From positions 496,001-560,000 of the forward strand of contig NZ_OZ244785.1 in NCBI RefSeq assembly GCF_965219715.1: DNA of 64,000 nucleotides, in the 5' to 3' direction. The stretch's first letter is position 1. The number at the start of each line of letters is the position of its first letter. The notes under the pieces are model-generated. The model was not told where the DNA came from. It worked only from the letters and a program-made list of their open reading frames with translations, and made no database searches. The position numbers and the translations under genes were made by a program. This document shows positions 26,489-34,877 of the stretch, piece by piece. Source of the DNA: Bacterioplanoides sp965219715 (GTDB lineage Bacteria > Pseudomonadota > Gammaproteobacteria > Pseudomonadales > Oceanobacteraceae).

Positions 26489-28204
26489 TTAATCCATTTT
26501 CTGGGTTCGGGATAATAAAGCGATAGGCAGCAGGCTGACGGCGACAATTAACAGAGCGCCCAGAGCTGCATGTTCCAGATGTTCATCCGAGGCATATTGA
26601 AAAACAAAGGTAGCCAGCGTTTCGAAATCAAACGGTCTTAACAGCAGGGATGCCGGGAGTTCTTTGACGCATTCAATAAATACCAGCAACAATGCGGAAA
26701 CAACTGCTGGTTTTAACAGAGGCCAGTGAATTTTCTGAAACGTTCGACCCCGGCTGGCGCCAAGTATTTGTGAGGCGGAATCGAGGTTTACCGGCATATG
26801 TTGGTAAGCCGCCTGGACGCTGCCATTGGAGATTGCAGCAAAACGAATTACAAAAGCCAGAATTAACGCAAAGCTGGTGCCTGAAAAAATCAAACCAACA
26901 CGATCCATTTCCCAGCTGATTAATAACCGGTTGAGCCATAGGTCGGCCTGGGTGAGTGGAATTAATAAGCCAATGGCTAATACAGTTCCGGGCAGGGCGT
27001 ATCCGAGAGACGACATCGCCAGCATGTTTCGGTTAATCGGAACTGGTTGAAAACGAACCTGGCTGTTGAACAGTAAAGCAATCAGGGTGGCGATGAATGC
27101 TGCACTGGCTGCGAGAACAAAAGTGCTCTGACTGTGCTGCCAAAGATTACCGCTGAGGTTTTCCGAAAAATACGTTGTGGTATAGCCGATAAGAGTTATC
27201 ACCGGATAAATAAATCCGGCAATCACAATCAAGCCACAAACGCTCCAGATTAACGCGGTTCTTTTAACTCCGGCAGCTTGTTTGGTTGCTTCCAGTTTCT
27301 GGTTACGACCTTCGAAAAATTGCTGACGGCGTCGATTATATTTTTCTGCGCTGACAAGTACTACAACAAACAACAACATCAGACAGGAAATTTTAGCGGC
27401 CGTTGTCAGGCTGCCATACACCAGCCAGCTGTCATAAATTGCGGTGGTGAGTGTGCTGATGGCGAATAAATGAACGGTGCCATAATCCGCCAACGATTCC
27501 ATCGCCACAAGGGTGCAGCCAATCGCGAGTGCCGGACGAACCAGAGGTAACTCAATTGAGAAAAATACACGATGGCGGCTGGCTCCCATTAACTTAGCCG
27601 CGTTTGCCAGATTTTCTGAGCGACGACTGAATGCGTTGCGCAGCAATAAATAAATATACGGGTAGAGCGCCAGGGCCAGCATCATGCTGGCGCCCCAGCG
27701 GCTGCGTATATCCGGAAACCAATAGTCCTGGGGTGATTGCCAGGAAAACGTTGCCCGTAAGGCATTCTGGATTGGGCCCGCGTAATCAAATAATTCGGTG
27801 TAAATATAGGCTGATATATAAGCCGGTATTGCTAATGGGAACACCAGTGCCCACTGGAGCAGGCGTCGACCTTTAAATTCGTAATGAGAGCACCACCAGG
27901 CCGGGAGTATCGCCAGCATCGCGGCAAAAATAACGGCACCAGCGACCACGAGTATGCTGTTAAGTGTGTAGCTGATTAATACCGTATCTGCGAGTTCAGC
28001 AAAAGTGCTGTCGGCTTCGGAGCGCCCTAGGTCGATCAAAGATTCCAGCACCAGGGCAACGACTGGCATAAATAACAGCAAGCTGATGAGTAAGCTGGAT
28101 GGACGTTGCAATTTTGCCAACAGAGCGCTGAAAACATAAACGCCAGAGCCCGCAATTTGCGGGCTCTGTTCAGATTCGCTGGCTGGTATCGATGCCGATT
28201 TCAT
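26489..28204 (-). CDS. fbpB: Ferric-iron ABC transporter fused permease
   Basis: A 571-residue inner-membrane protein with two fused permease halves, as in FbpB/SfuB/AfuB. Each half carries an EAA loop that contacts the ATPase: AAKLMGASRHRVFFSIELP near residue 205 and ASQILGASRGRTFQKIHWP near 480. About 12 membrane helices are evident. The N-terminal 30 residues are polar and encode a perfect 12-bp inverted repeat at the DNA level. Middle gene of the operon, 61 nt after the binding-protein gene. Confidence 0.93.
   Translation of the reverse strand: MKSASIPASESEQSPQIAGSGVYVFSALLAKLQRPSSLLISLLLFMPVVALVLESLIDLGRSEADSTFAELADTVLISYTLNSILVVAGAVIFAAMLAILPAWWCSHYEFKGRRLLQWALVFPLAIPAYISAYIYTELFDYAGPIQNALRATFSWQSPQDYWFPDIRSRWGASMMLALALYPYIYLLLRNAFSRRSENLANAAKLMGASRHRVFFSIELPLVRPALAIGCTLVAMESLADYGTVHLFAISTLTTAIYDSWLVYGSLTTAAKISCLMLLFVVVLVSAEKYNRRRQQFFEGRNQKLEATKQAAGVKRTALIWSVCGLIVIAGFIYPVITLIGYTTTYFSENLSGNLWQHSQSTFVLAASAAFIATLIALLFNSQVRFQPVPINRNMLAMSSLGYALPGTVLAIGLLIPLTQADLWLNRLLISWEMDRVGLIFSGTSFALILAFVIRFAAISNGSVQAAYQHMPVNLDSASQILGASRGRTFQKIHWPLLKPAVVSALLLVFIECVKELPASLLLRPFDFETLATFVFQYASDEHLEHAALGALLIVAVSLLPIALLSRTQKMD
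28144..28168 (-). repeat. Perfect inverted repeat inside the 5' part of fbpB
   Basis: CAGAGCCCGCAA at 28144-28155 and its exact complement at 28157-28168, separated by one base. It corresponds to codons 13-20 of the permease gene and lies about 100 nt after the binding-protein stop codon. Confidence 0.9.
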
Positions 28205-28265
28205 ACATTTGCGATGTCAGAGGAAAACGCGATTATATGTCGAAACGATACCAGACCGAAATGAA

Positions 28266-29279
28266 TTACAGGTCAAAACCAACTTTATCAACCAGCTTAA
28301 GTGCGGCTTTGCGATTTTCTGCAATCTTAACCAGTGGCAGCTCGTCAGCTTTGAATTCGCCCCAGCTTTGTACCAGTTCGGATGCAGGCACGCCTGGTTT
28401 TACCGGGTATTCCATGTTCAGTTCGGCGTACAGTTTTTGTGCCTTGTCACCCGATAAAAAGTTCAGCAGCTGCTGTGCTTCTGCTTTATGAGGTGCGTGT
28501 GCAGCAATAACAGCGCCTGACACATTGATGTGAGAACCGCGGTTGGTCTGATTCGGGAAGTTCAGATTGACGGCATTGGCCCAGGCAATCTGGTTCTTGT
28601 CCTGCAGCATTTTGCCCAGGTAGTAGCTGTTGCCCAGTGAAACATCGCACAGACCTTCTTTAATGGCTTTAACTTGCGCGCGGTCATTACCTTGTGGCTT
28701 GCGTGCCAGATTGGCTTTAACACCACGTAACCAGGTTTCGGTTTCTGCTTCGCCGTGGTGAGCAATCATCGATGCAATCAAACCCAGGTTGTATGGGTGC
28801 TTACCACTGCGGGTGCAGATCTTGCCTTTAAAATCGGCTTTCGCGAGATCTTCATACTGGATTTTGCTCTGGTCGCCGGCGCGTTCTTTTGACGAGTAAA
28901 CGTTACGAACGCGTTGTGTGAGTGCCAGCCATTGATTGCCAGTATCGCGGAATTTGGCCGGGACATTTTTTTCCAGTTCAGTGCTCAGCTCGTAAGGCTG
29001 AGTCAGATTTTCGTCTTTCAGCTGTAACAATTTGGAAAAATTAGACGTTAAAACAATGTCTGCCGGAGATAATTCACCTTCACGCTTCAGGCGTTGAATC
29101 AGCCCTTTTTTAGCAAAGATGACTTTGGTTTTGATGCCGGTTTCAGCAGTGAACTCTTTCAGGATAGGTTCGATCAGGAAAGGCTGGCGAAAAGAATAGA
29201 TATTTACCTGATCAGCAGCCGCAGCAGGTAGAGAAAGTGTGGCTGTGAGACCCGCGGCTACAAAAGAAGCGAAACGCAT
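28266..29279 (-). CDS. fbpA: Ferric-iron ABC transporter substrate-binding protein
   Basis: A periplasmic iron-binding protein of 337 residues. The ATG at 29279 is preceded by TTTGGAGCC and opens a clean Sec signal peptide (MRFASFVAAGLTATLSL, cleavage after AAAA near residue 22); the upstream in-frame start at 29336 is rejected. The mature chain begins DQVNIYSFRQPFLIEPIL. The characteristic tyrosine-pair iron site is visible as LGNSYYLGKML near residue 215. With fbpB and fbpC it completes a siderophore-independent ferric import system, headed by a Fur box 22-40 nt upstream. Confidence 0.94.
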   Translation of the reverse strand: MRFASFVAAGLTATLSLPAAAADQVNIYSFRQPFLIEPILKEFTAETGIKTKVIFAKKGLIQRLKREGELSPADIVLTSNFSKLLQLKDENLTQPYELSTELEKNVPAKFRDTGNQWLALTQRVRNVYSSKERAGDQSKIQYEDLAKADFKGKICTRSGKHPYNLGLIASMIAHHGEAETETWLRGVKANLARKPQGNDRAQVKAIKEGLCDVSLGNSYYLGKMLQDKNQIAWANAVNLNFPNQTNRGSHINVSGAVIAAHAPHKAEAQQLLNFLSGDKAQKLYAELNMEYPVKPGVPASELVQSWGEFKADELPLVKIAENRKAALKLVDKVGFDL

Positions 29280-29300
29280 TGGAGGCTCCAAAAAGTCCTG

Positions 29301-29319
29301 AATGAGAAGGATTCTTATT
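29301..29319 (-). promoter_or_regulatory. Fur box upstream of fbpABC
   Basis: AATGAGAAGGATTCTTATT is a near-perfect 8-3-8 palindrome (one mismatch) of the AATGAGAA/TTCTCATT type bound by Fur. It is 22 nt upstream of the fbpA start, overlapping the likely promoter. Confidence 0.75.
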
Positions 29320-29408
29320 TTACACAAAAGTGACAAAGCTGCAGCTTTTTTGTGGGTAATTAAGTGTAAAAGAAACGGTGTTTATCCAATCGGTTGAGGG
29401 TTCTGTAA

Positions 29409-29801
29409 TTACAAAAACAGGAAGTGGTCGCGCAATACATGGCCTAGTAAAATAGAGTCGCCCTGCAGGCGGGCGTACTCAATAGCGTCGAGAATCGTAG
29501 CGCCTTCGTTGCGTGGATCCGGCTTTAATAAACGCGAGAAGGATTTGCTGGTCAGGACGAATTCGTCCACTGATTTTTGGCCATCCATTTCACTGAAACG
29601 AATAAAGCCTTCATCTTTCAGCCAGATGACCGCACCAAAAGCCGACTGGTGGCGCGGTGAGTGCAGGCCAAATTCATCAACATCATCGGGTCCGGAAATA
29701 TCTTCGACAAACAGGGTTTGTGCACGTGGAAACTGACGAAAGCCTTGCAGCAATACCACGGCACAATCTTTATAAAAATCGTCGATATGGACGTCGAGCA
29801 C
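29409..29801 (-). CDS. Conserved hypothetical protein downstream of alaA
   Basis: A 130-residue protein I do not recognise. It has no signal peptide or membrane segment. The centre (SPRHQSAFGAVIWLKDEGFIRFSEM) reads like a winged-helix recognition helix and wing, followed by LTSKSFSRLL. The C-terminus (ATILDAIEYARLQGDSILLGHVLRDHF) is helical. It begins 24 nt after the alaA stop and is probably co-transcribed. A DNA-binding role is a guess from the wing-like pattern only. Confidence 0.7.
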   Translation of the reverse strand: MLDVHIDDFYKDCAVVLLQGFRQFPRAQTLFVEDISGPDDVDEFGLHSPRHQSAFGAVIWLKDEGFIRFSEMDGQKSVDEFVLTSKSFSRLLKPDPRNEGATILDAIEYARLQGDSILLGHVLRDHFLFL

Positions 29802-29825
29802 GATAGTTCCCTTATCCGTTTCAGT

Positions 29826-31043
29826 TTACAGCTGGCGGTAGCCGTTGAAGAAAATTTCCATACGTTCCATGGCCGCAGTCAGGTCTTCCGGACGTGGCAG
29901 GAACACAACACGGAAATGATCCGGGTAGGCCCAGTTAAAGGCAGTGCCGTGAACGATCAGAATTTTTTGTTGCTCTAATAAGTCGAGCACCATGCGTTCA
30001 TCATTACGGATGTTGAATTTTTTGGTGTCCATTTTCGGGAAGCAATACAGCGCCCCTTTAGGTTTCACACAGCTGATGCCATCAATATTGTTCAGTGCTT
30101 CCCAGGCAATATCGCGTTGCTGGCAAATACGACCGCCCGGAGCAACCAGGTCGTCGATGCTCTGATAGCCACCTAAAGCGGTTTGAATCGCATGCATGGC
30201 GGGTACGTTGGAGCACAGTCGCATCGAAGCCAGCATTTCCAGGCCTTCGATGTAATCTCTAGCCAGGTGTTTGGCACCACTGATGATCATCCAGCCTGCG
30301 CGGAAGCCGGCCAGGCGGTAATTTTTAGATAAACCATTAAAGGTGATGATCAGTAGGTCATCTGCAAGTGATGCGGTTGATGTATGGGTTTCGCCATCAA
30401 ACAGGATCTTGTCGTAAATCTCATCCGAGAACACGATCAGATTATGCTGACGGGCAATTTCCAGCATCTGCTTCAGCATCTCATCGGAATACACCGCACC
30501 GGTTGGATTGTTTGGATTAATCAGCACCATCGCGCGGGTTTTATCTGTGATTTTTGCGCGCATATCATCAAGGTCCGGGAACCAGTCGGAGCCTTCATCG
30601 CAGGTGTAGTGAACGGCTTTGCCGCCAGCCAGGCTGACTGCGCCTGTCCACAATGGATAGTCCGGCGAAGGTACTAATACCTCATCGCCATTGTTCAGCA
30701 AGCCTTGCATGCACATCACAATCAGCTCGCTGACGCCATTACCAACGATGATGTCTTCAATGGCAACGTTGGCAATATTCTTCTGCTGAGCGTATTGCAT
30801 AATCGCTTTACGGGCAGAAAATAAGCCTTTGGAATCGCTGTAGCCTTCTGAATCCGGCAGGTTATAAATCACGTCCTGGATGATTTCTTCCGGCGCATCG
30901 AGGCCAAACGGTTTTGGGTTGCCGATATTCAGTTTCAGGATTCGGTGGCCATCTTCTTCGAGTTTTTTGGCGGCATGCAGAACGGGTCCACGAATGTCGT
31001 AAAACACATTGGCCAGTTTGTTGGACTTCTTAATTTCCTGCAT
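29826..31043 (-). CDS. alaA: Alanine transaminase AlaA
   Basis: A 405-residue fold-type I PLP aminotransferase. The N-terminus (KKSNKLANVFYDIRGPVLHAAKKLEEDG) and overall length match AlaA (YfbQ) of E. coli, which makes alanine from pyruvate and glutamate. The PLP lysine is in FNGLSKNYRLAGFRAGW near residue 240, the Asp/Tyr pair in FSDEIYDKI, and the substrate Arg in DHFRVVFLP. It is divergent from msrB. The same neighbours (msrB, gpx, ospR) occur in Pseudomonas. Confidence 0.94.
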   Translation of the reverse strand: MQEIKKSNKLANVFYDIRGPVLHAAKKLEEDGHRILKLNIGNPKPFGLDAPEEIIQDVIYNLPDSEGYSDSKGLFSARKAIMQYAQQKNIANVAIEDIIVGNGVSELIVMCMQGLLNNGDEVLVPSPDYPLWTGAVSLAGGKAVHYTCDEGSDWFPDLDDMRAKITDKTRAMVLINPNNPTGAVYSDEMLKQMLEIARQHNLIVFSDEIYDKILFDGETHTSTASLADDLLIITFNGLSKNYRLAGFRAGWMIISGAKHLARDYIEGLEMLASMRLCSNVPAMHAIQTALGGYQSIDDLVAPGGRICQQRDIAWEALNNIDGISCVKPKGALYCFPKMDTKKFNIRNDERMVLDLLEQQKILIVHGTAFNWAYPDHFRVVFLPRPEDLTAAMERMEIFFNGYRQL

Positions 31044-31146
31044 GGAACCGCATTGCCTCGTTAAGCTCTAAAAGATTGAAATAGCTTCAAAAAATCGAAA
31101 GGAAGCATGATACTCCTACCGAGGCAGGTACGAAATAGGGCATATC

Positions 31147-31545
31147 ATGAAAAAACTAAATAAAAGCCCGGAAGAATGGCGCAAAGAGCTGGATCCGGAG
31201 ACTTATCGCATTACTCGTGAAGCCGGAACTGAGCGTGCATTCACGGGTAAGTATTACGATTGTAAAGAGAAGGGCAGTTACGCCTGTGTGTGTTGCGGCG
31301 AGGTGCTGTTTTTCTCGGATGCAAAGTATGACTCAGGATGTGGTTGGCCGAGCTTTTTCCAACCGGCTGATGATCAGGTGATAGAGGAGCGTCAGGATAC
31401 CTCTCATTTTATGGTGCGAACCGAAGTGGTGTGTCAGCATTGTGATGCGCATCTTGGCCATGTTTTTACCGATGGGCCAGCTCCGACCGGATTACGTTAC
31501 TGCATTAACTCCGCGTCTATTCAACTAAACCCAGAAGATAGTTAG
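31147..31545 (+). CDS. msrB: Peptide methionine-R-sulfoxide reductase
   Basis: A 132-residue zinc-containing MsrB that repairs methionine R-sulfoxide in proteins. Zinc ligands are C47/C50 and C96/C99. The catalytic Cys is C119 in RYCINS, and SGCGWPSF supplies C65 as a possible resolving Cys. No signal peptide, so cytoplasmic. It is followed by gpx and an OspR-like regulator on the same strand, a peroxide-defence cluster. Confidence 0.96.
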   Translation: MKKLNKSPEEWRKELDPETYRITREAGTERAFTGKYYDCKEKGSYACVCCGEVLFFSDAKYDSGCGWPSFFQPADDQVIEERQDTSHFMVRTEVVCQHCDAHLGHVFTDGPAPTGLRYCINSASIQLNPEDS

Positions 31546-31623
31546 TTATAGAAGGCGACCGCTTGGCATTTATGCCACGGCCGCTGACCCAAAACCCATC
31601 TTGCGTGTTCTTATAATGATATG

Positions 31624-31637
31624 TATTGTGCACAATA
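31624..31637. promoter_or_regulatory. Palindromic operator candidate upstream of gpx
   Basis: TATTGTGCACAATA is a perfect 14-bp palindrome 36 nt upstream of the gpx start. A TATAAT hexamer lies just before it at 31612-31617. A MarR-family dimer is the natural candidate ligand, given the OspR-like gene downstream. Confidence 0.5.
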
Positions 31638-31673
31638 TAAAAGTAAGCGATATATCTAATGTGAGACATACCA

Positions 31674-32153
31674 ATGAGTGTACTGAACTACGAAATGCCA
31701 TTATTGAATGGTGAGATGCAAAACTTGGCTGAATATCAGGGAAGTGTTGTACTGATCGTTAATACCGCCAGTAAATGTGGTTTTACGCCGCAATACGAAG
31801 GTCTTGAGGCGATCTACCAGGACTACAAAGACAAAGGTCTGGTGATTCTGGGTTTCCCTTGTAATCAGTTTGGCAAGCAAGAGCAGGGCGATGCCAGTGA
31901 AATTGGTGCCTTTTGTCAGAAGAACTACGGAGTGTCTTTTCCGATGTTCTCCAAAATTGAAGTGAATGGTGATAATGCTGCACCTCTCTATAATGACCTG
32001 AAAAAAGCAGCGCCGGGTGTAATGGGTACAAAAGGCATTAAGTGGAACTTCACTAAATTTCTGGTTAATAAAGAAGGCAAGGTGCTGAAGCGTTATGCGC
32101 CAACGACTAAGCCAGAGGATATCAAAGCTGATATTGAGGCTGCTCTGGCCTGA
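31674..32153 (+). CDS. gpx: Glutathione peroxidase (thiol-dependent)
   Basis: A 159-residue thioredoxin-fold peroxidase. The catalytic cysteine is C35 in NTASKCGFTPQYEGL, with partner residues Gln and Asn in GFPCNQFGKQEQG and Trp in KWNFTKFLV. The Cys, rather than selenocysteine, and the FPCNQF cysteine suggest a thioredoxin-recycled enzyme as for BtuE. It removes hydrogen and organic peroxides. A perfect palindrome precedes it and a redox-sensing MarR regulator follows, suggesting peroxide-induced expression. Confidence 0.95.
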   Translation: MSVLNYEMPLLNGEMQNLAEYQGSVVLIVNTASKCGFTPQYEGLEAIYQDYKDKGLVILGFPCNQFGKQEQGDASEIGAFCQKNYGVSFPMFSKIEVNGDNAAPLYNDLKKAAPGVMGTKGIKWNFTKFLVNKEGKVLKRYAPTTKPEDIKADIEAALA

Positions 32154-32250
32154 TTGTCTGCGACCTGAATCAACTTGGCTGTGTTCAGGTTGATTTATCC
32201 TGCTTTTGAATCTCTGAATATTTCAACGTTCGTAATAAAAGATCCGTTGC

Positions 32251-32703
32251 GTGACCATTAAGAAGCTCCCTCAGTTACATCTGGATAACCAACTCTGCTT
32301 TTCGGTCTACAGCCTGTCGCGTCAGATTACTCAGGCCTATCAGCCGTTGCTTAAGCCTTTAGGGCTGACTTACCCGCAATATCTGGTGATGTTGGTTCTG
32401 TGGCAGGACTACGAAGAACAGCGTTTACCTGTATCGGTTAAACATCTTTGCCAGCAGTTGATGCTGGACACTGGGACCATCACTCCGCTGCTGAAGCGGA
32501 TGGAATCAAATGGCTTGTTAACGCGACAGCGTTCTGAGCAGGATGAGCGGGTCGTGTTGGTGATGTTGAGCGAAGAGGGTATTGCTTTGAGAGATCAGGC
32601 GGCGAGTGTGCCGATCAAACTGGCGTGTGGGCATGGTTTTGATGTGAATGAAGCCATCAGCTTACGCGACAGAATTCGCTCCTGGTTAAAAGCCTGGCGT
32701 TGA
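32251..32703 (+). CDS. ospR: OspR/OhrR-like MarR-family redox regulator
   Basis: A 150-residue MarR regulator. The frame opens at a GTG at 32251 with no alternative Met for 45 residues. Near the N-terminus LDNQLCFSVYSL carries Cys16, in the position of the peroxide-sensing cysteine of OhrR/OspR. The winged helix spans about 60-105 (LCQQLMLDTGTITPLLKRME, then RSEQDERVVLVMLSEEG). In P. aeruginosa the gene next to gpx is ospR, which controls it; the same order here supports the symbol. Sensing by Cys16 is inferred from the family. Confidence 0.88.
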   Translation: MTIKKLPQLHLDNQLCFSVYSLSRQITQAYQPLLKPLGLTYPQYLVMLVLWQDYEEQRLPVSVKHLCQQLMLDTGTITPLLKRMESNGLLTRQRSEQDERVVLVMLSEEGIALRDQAASVPIKLACGHGFDVNEAISLRDRIRSWLKAWR

Positions 32704-32720
32704 TTTTTATCTGCCTAAGG

Positions 32721-32738
32721 CATTTCTGATCAGAAATG
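32721..32738. terminator. Convergent palindrome between ospR and the next gene
   Basis: CATTTCTGATCAGAAATG is a perfect 18-bp palindrome followed by TTTCTTCTT on the plus strand. It lies 18 nt after ospR and overlaps the last codons of the opposing gene; plausible convergent terminator. Confidence 0.45.
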
Positions 32739-33467
32739 TTTCTTCTTCCAGGATTCCTGTTCTTCCGCCAATTGCTCAGCTGCGTCGGCCAGTTTATTGG
32801 TTGCAACCGCAGGGCGGGGGGCTAGATTCTGTAACATTTGTTTCGCTTCGGCTTCCAGTTTTCGTTGATCTTCACTGGGTTTTCGAATCGCTTTTAATGT
32901 TTTCAGCAGCTTATTGAGTTGAAGTTCGGCTTTGGCTGGGTTGTTTAAGCTAATGGCAGCCTTTGCTTGCGAAAAGAACACTGTGGTGACCAGGTTGACG
33001 TTTAACACTCGCAGTTCATTCAATAACAGGCTCGCCTTCTGCTGGTCGATCATTCTTTTTTTATAACAGGCCTTAATCAGTTCAATCTGTTGTTGAATGG
33101 ATTTGCGCAGCTGCTTTGCTTTGAGTTCATCCTGAGGCAGGCGTGCTTTATGAGAAGGTGGGGATTGCAGCCAGTCTGAGGTTTGTTGAATGGCGTGTTT
33201 TACTTTGCTGTTAATCGGTAAGCCTATTTGTGCCAGGCTCACACCCGCTTGTGAAATCATGCCACACAACCAGCTGAAAGAATCTCCGCCCAGCCATGGA
33301 TTAAGCGTATCTGCCAATTGGTATTGCAGATTAATAAAGTCCATGAGTTCAACTGACGCTCTTGCGCGCTCCAGTCTTTGCTGTTCGCGCCAGCGCACAA
33401 ACCAGAGGGCGGTGGTGGCCGCGATAGCGGTAAAAACTGCGAGAATGATCAGGGCCGTGGTCGACAT
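32730..33467 (-). CDS. Membrane-anchored hypothetical protein
   Basis: A 245-residue protein that I cannot assign. One N-terminal membrane helix (about 5-24) is followed by a long, mostly helical cytoplasmic part rich in Gln, Lys and Leu. Two stretches look like coiled coil (KAKQLRKSIQQQIELIKACY and KAELQLNKLLKTLKAIRK). There are no catalytic motifs. It is monocistronic and convergent with ospR. The C-terminus (EQLAEEQESWKKKHF) is highly charged. Confidence 0.75.
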   Translation of the reverse strand: MSTTALIILAVFTAIAATTALWFVRWREQQRLERARASVELMDFINLQYQLADTLNPWLGGDSFSWLCGMISQAGVSLAQIGLPINSKVKHAIQQTSDWLQSPPSHKARLPQDELKAKQLRKSIQQQIELIKACYKKRMIDQQKASLLLNELRVLNVNLVTTVFFSQAKAAISLNNPAKAELQLNKLLKTLKAIRKPSEDQRKLEAEAKQMLQNLAPRPAVATNKLADAAEQLAEEQESWKKKHF

Positions 33468-33588
33468 TATTTTCCCATCCCGGGAGCTCTATTGTTAGCT
33501 ATGTCCTTAGTGTAGTTGGATTTTTTTTATTTGTAGGGGTTGACGTAAGATCTAACTCTCTCTAATATTCGCGCTCCTTGATTGAGAC

Positions 33589-33664
33589 GTCCCCATCGTC
33601 TAGAGGCCTAGGACACCGCCCTTTCACGGCGGTAACAGGGGTTCGAATCCCCTTGGGGATGCCA
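33589..33664 (+). tRNA. tRNA-Glu(TTC), copy 1
   Basis: A 76-nt tRNA with encoded CCA. The cloverleaf is complete: acceptor GTCCCCA/TGGGGAT with a G-T first pair, anticodon loop CTTTCAC (TTC), T-arm GGTTCGAAT. Close to the E. coli tRNA-Glu sequence. First of three Glu/Gly pairs. Confidence 0.97.
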
Positions 33665-33698
33665 TCTTCCTTCTGATTCAGAAGAAGATGCATTAAGT

Positions 33699-33774
<76 letters not shown>

Positions 33775-33842
33775 ATTTCTTTGTTGAAGTTGGAGTCGAC
33801 GTTAAAATCAGGAAAGCAGCACTAGGCGCTGCAATACGGTGC

Positions 33843-33918
33843 GTCCCCATCGTCTAGAGGCCTAGGACACCGCCCTTTCACGGCGGTAACAGGGGTTCGA
33901 ATCCCCTTGGGGATGCCA
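33843..33918 (+). tRNA. tRNA-Glu(TTC), copy 2
   Basis: Identical to copy 1 over all 76 nt, including CCA. The flanking spacers differ from those of copy 1. Confidence 0.97.
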
Positions 33919-33957
33919 ACTTCTTATTTGCTTTGGTAAATAGAAGTTGCTGCATGT

Positions 33958-34033
<76 letters not shown>

Positions 34034-34138
34034 ATTCAAAAATGAGTTGGAAGCCGCAAGCACCGAAAATTGATTTTTAAGAAAAAAGTCTTGCAAATCA
34101 ATAAATTAGCTGTATTATACGCAGCAGCTAAACGATGC

Positions 34139-34214
34139 GTCCCCATCGTCTAGAGGCCTAGGACACCGCCCTTTCACGGCGGTAACAGGGGTTCGAATCC
34201 CCTTGGGGATGCCA
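34139..34214 (+). tRNA. tRNA-Glu(TTC), copy 3
   Basis: Identical to the other two copies. It is preceded by a longer, AT-rich spacer (34034-34138) containing TTGCAA and TGTATTATAC, which could hold a second promoter for the last pair. Confidence 0.97.
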
Positions 34215-34248
34215 CTTTCTTTTCAATGTGATTTGAAAGTTAGCATAA

Positions 34249-34324
<76 letters not shown>

Positions 34325-34355
34325 ATTCAAACCAAGCGTTTGAATAGAGATAAAT

Positions 34356-34386
34356 AAAAGCTGCACTTGATGCGGCTTTTTTTATG
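34356..34386 (+). terminator. Terminator of the tRNA cluster
   Basis: A stem AAAGCTGC/GCGGCTTT (one T-G pair) with a 7-nt loop followed by a T run, 32 nt beyond the last tRNA. Confidence 0.85.
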
Positions 34387-34447
34387 CCTGTCGTTCAGAG
34401 AAGCGTTATGTTGCGCCCGAAAATGCCACGGGCGCGTACATTCGAAA

Positions 34448-34861
34448 TCAGGCGTCGAACTGATCCGAGCTTTGCTGCAGCAGGGCTTTAACGGCATCGC
34501 GGTCAAAGCTACCGGATGTCTGATCATGCTCGGCTTCCTGCTCATCCAGTTTCTGGAACAGATCGATTTCTTCGTCCGACATAAAGTGCAAGCATTCGCC
34601 GCCGAAAAACCACAGCAGATCACGGTCAATAACCGGCGTCAGTTGTGGCTGATGAACCAGGATGCCCATAAGCCAGTCTTGTCCGGCGGCATAAGCTGAA
34701 TCAGTGCGTTCCTCCAGTTGCTCAATCAGCTGCTGTAACTGGTGTAAAATCTCATCTGCTATAGCGCCAGGATTCGACTCGTTGGCGCGTTGCATTCGTT
34801 GCTGTACCTGATTCAGCAATTGGATGTGATGGTTCAGGCGTTCATTTACAGGTTGATTCAT
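34448..34861 (-). CDS. PA2817-like conserved protein
   Basis: A 137-residue acidic, helical protein without known function. I place the start at the ATG at 34861 (MNQPVNERLNHHIQLLNQ); another Met five codons upstream would nearly abut the divergent ABC gene. The core WLMGILVHQPQLTPVIDRDLLWFFGGECLHFMSDEEI matches what I remember of the PA2817 family of Pseudomonas, which likewise lies near an ABC exporter and tRNA-Glu/Gly genes. It has no motif pointing to an activity. Confidence 0.75.
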   Translation of the reverse strand: MNQPVNERLNHHIQLLNQVQQRMQRANESNPGAIADEILHQLQQLIEQLEERTDSAYAAGQDWLMGILVHQPQLTPVIDRDLLWFFGGECLHFMSDEEIDLFQKLDEQEAEHDQTSGSFDRDAVKALLQQSSDQFDA

Positions 34862-34877
34862 AAAGGTACTTATCAAG

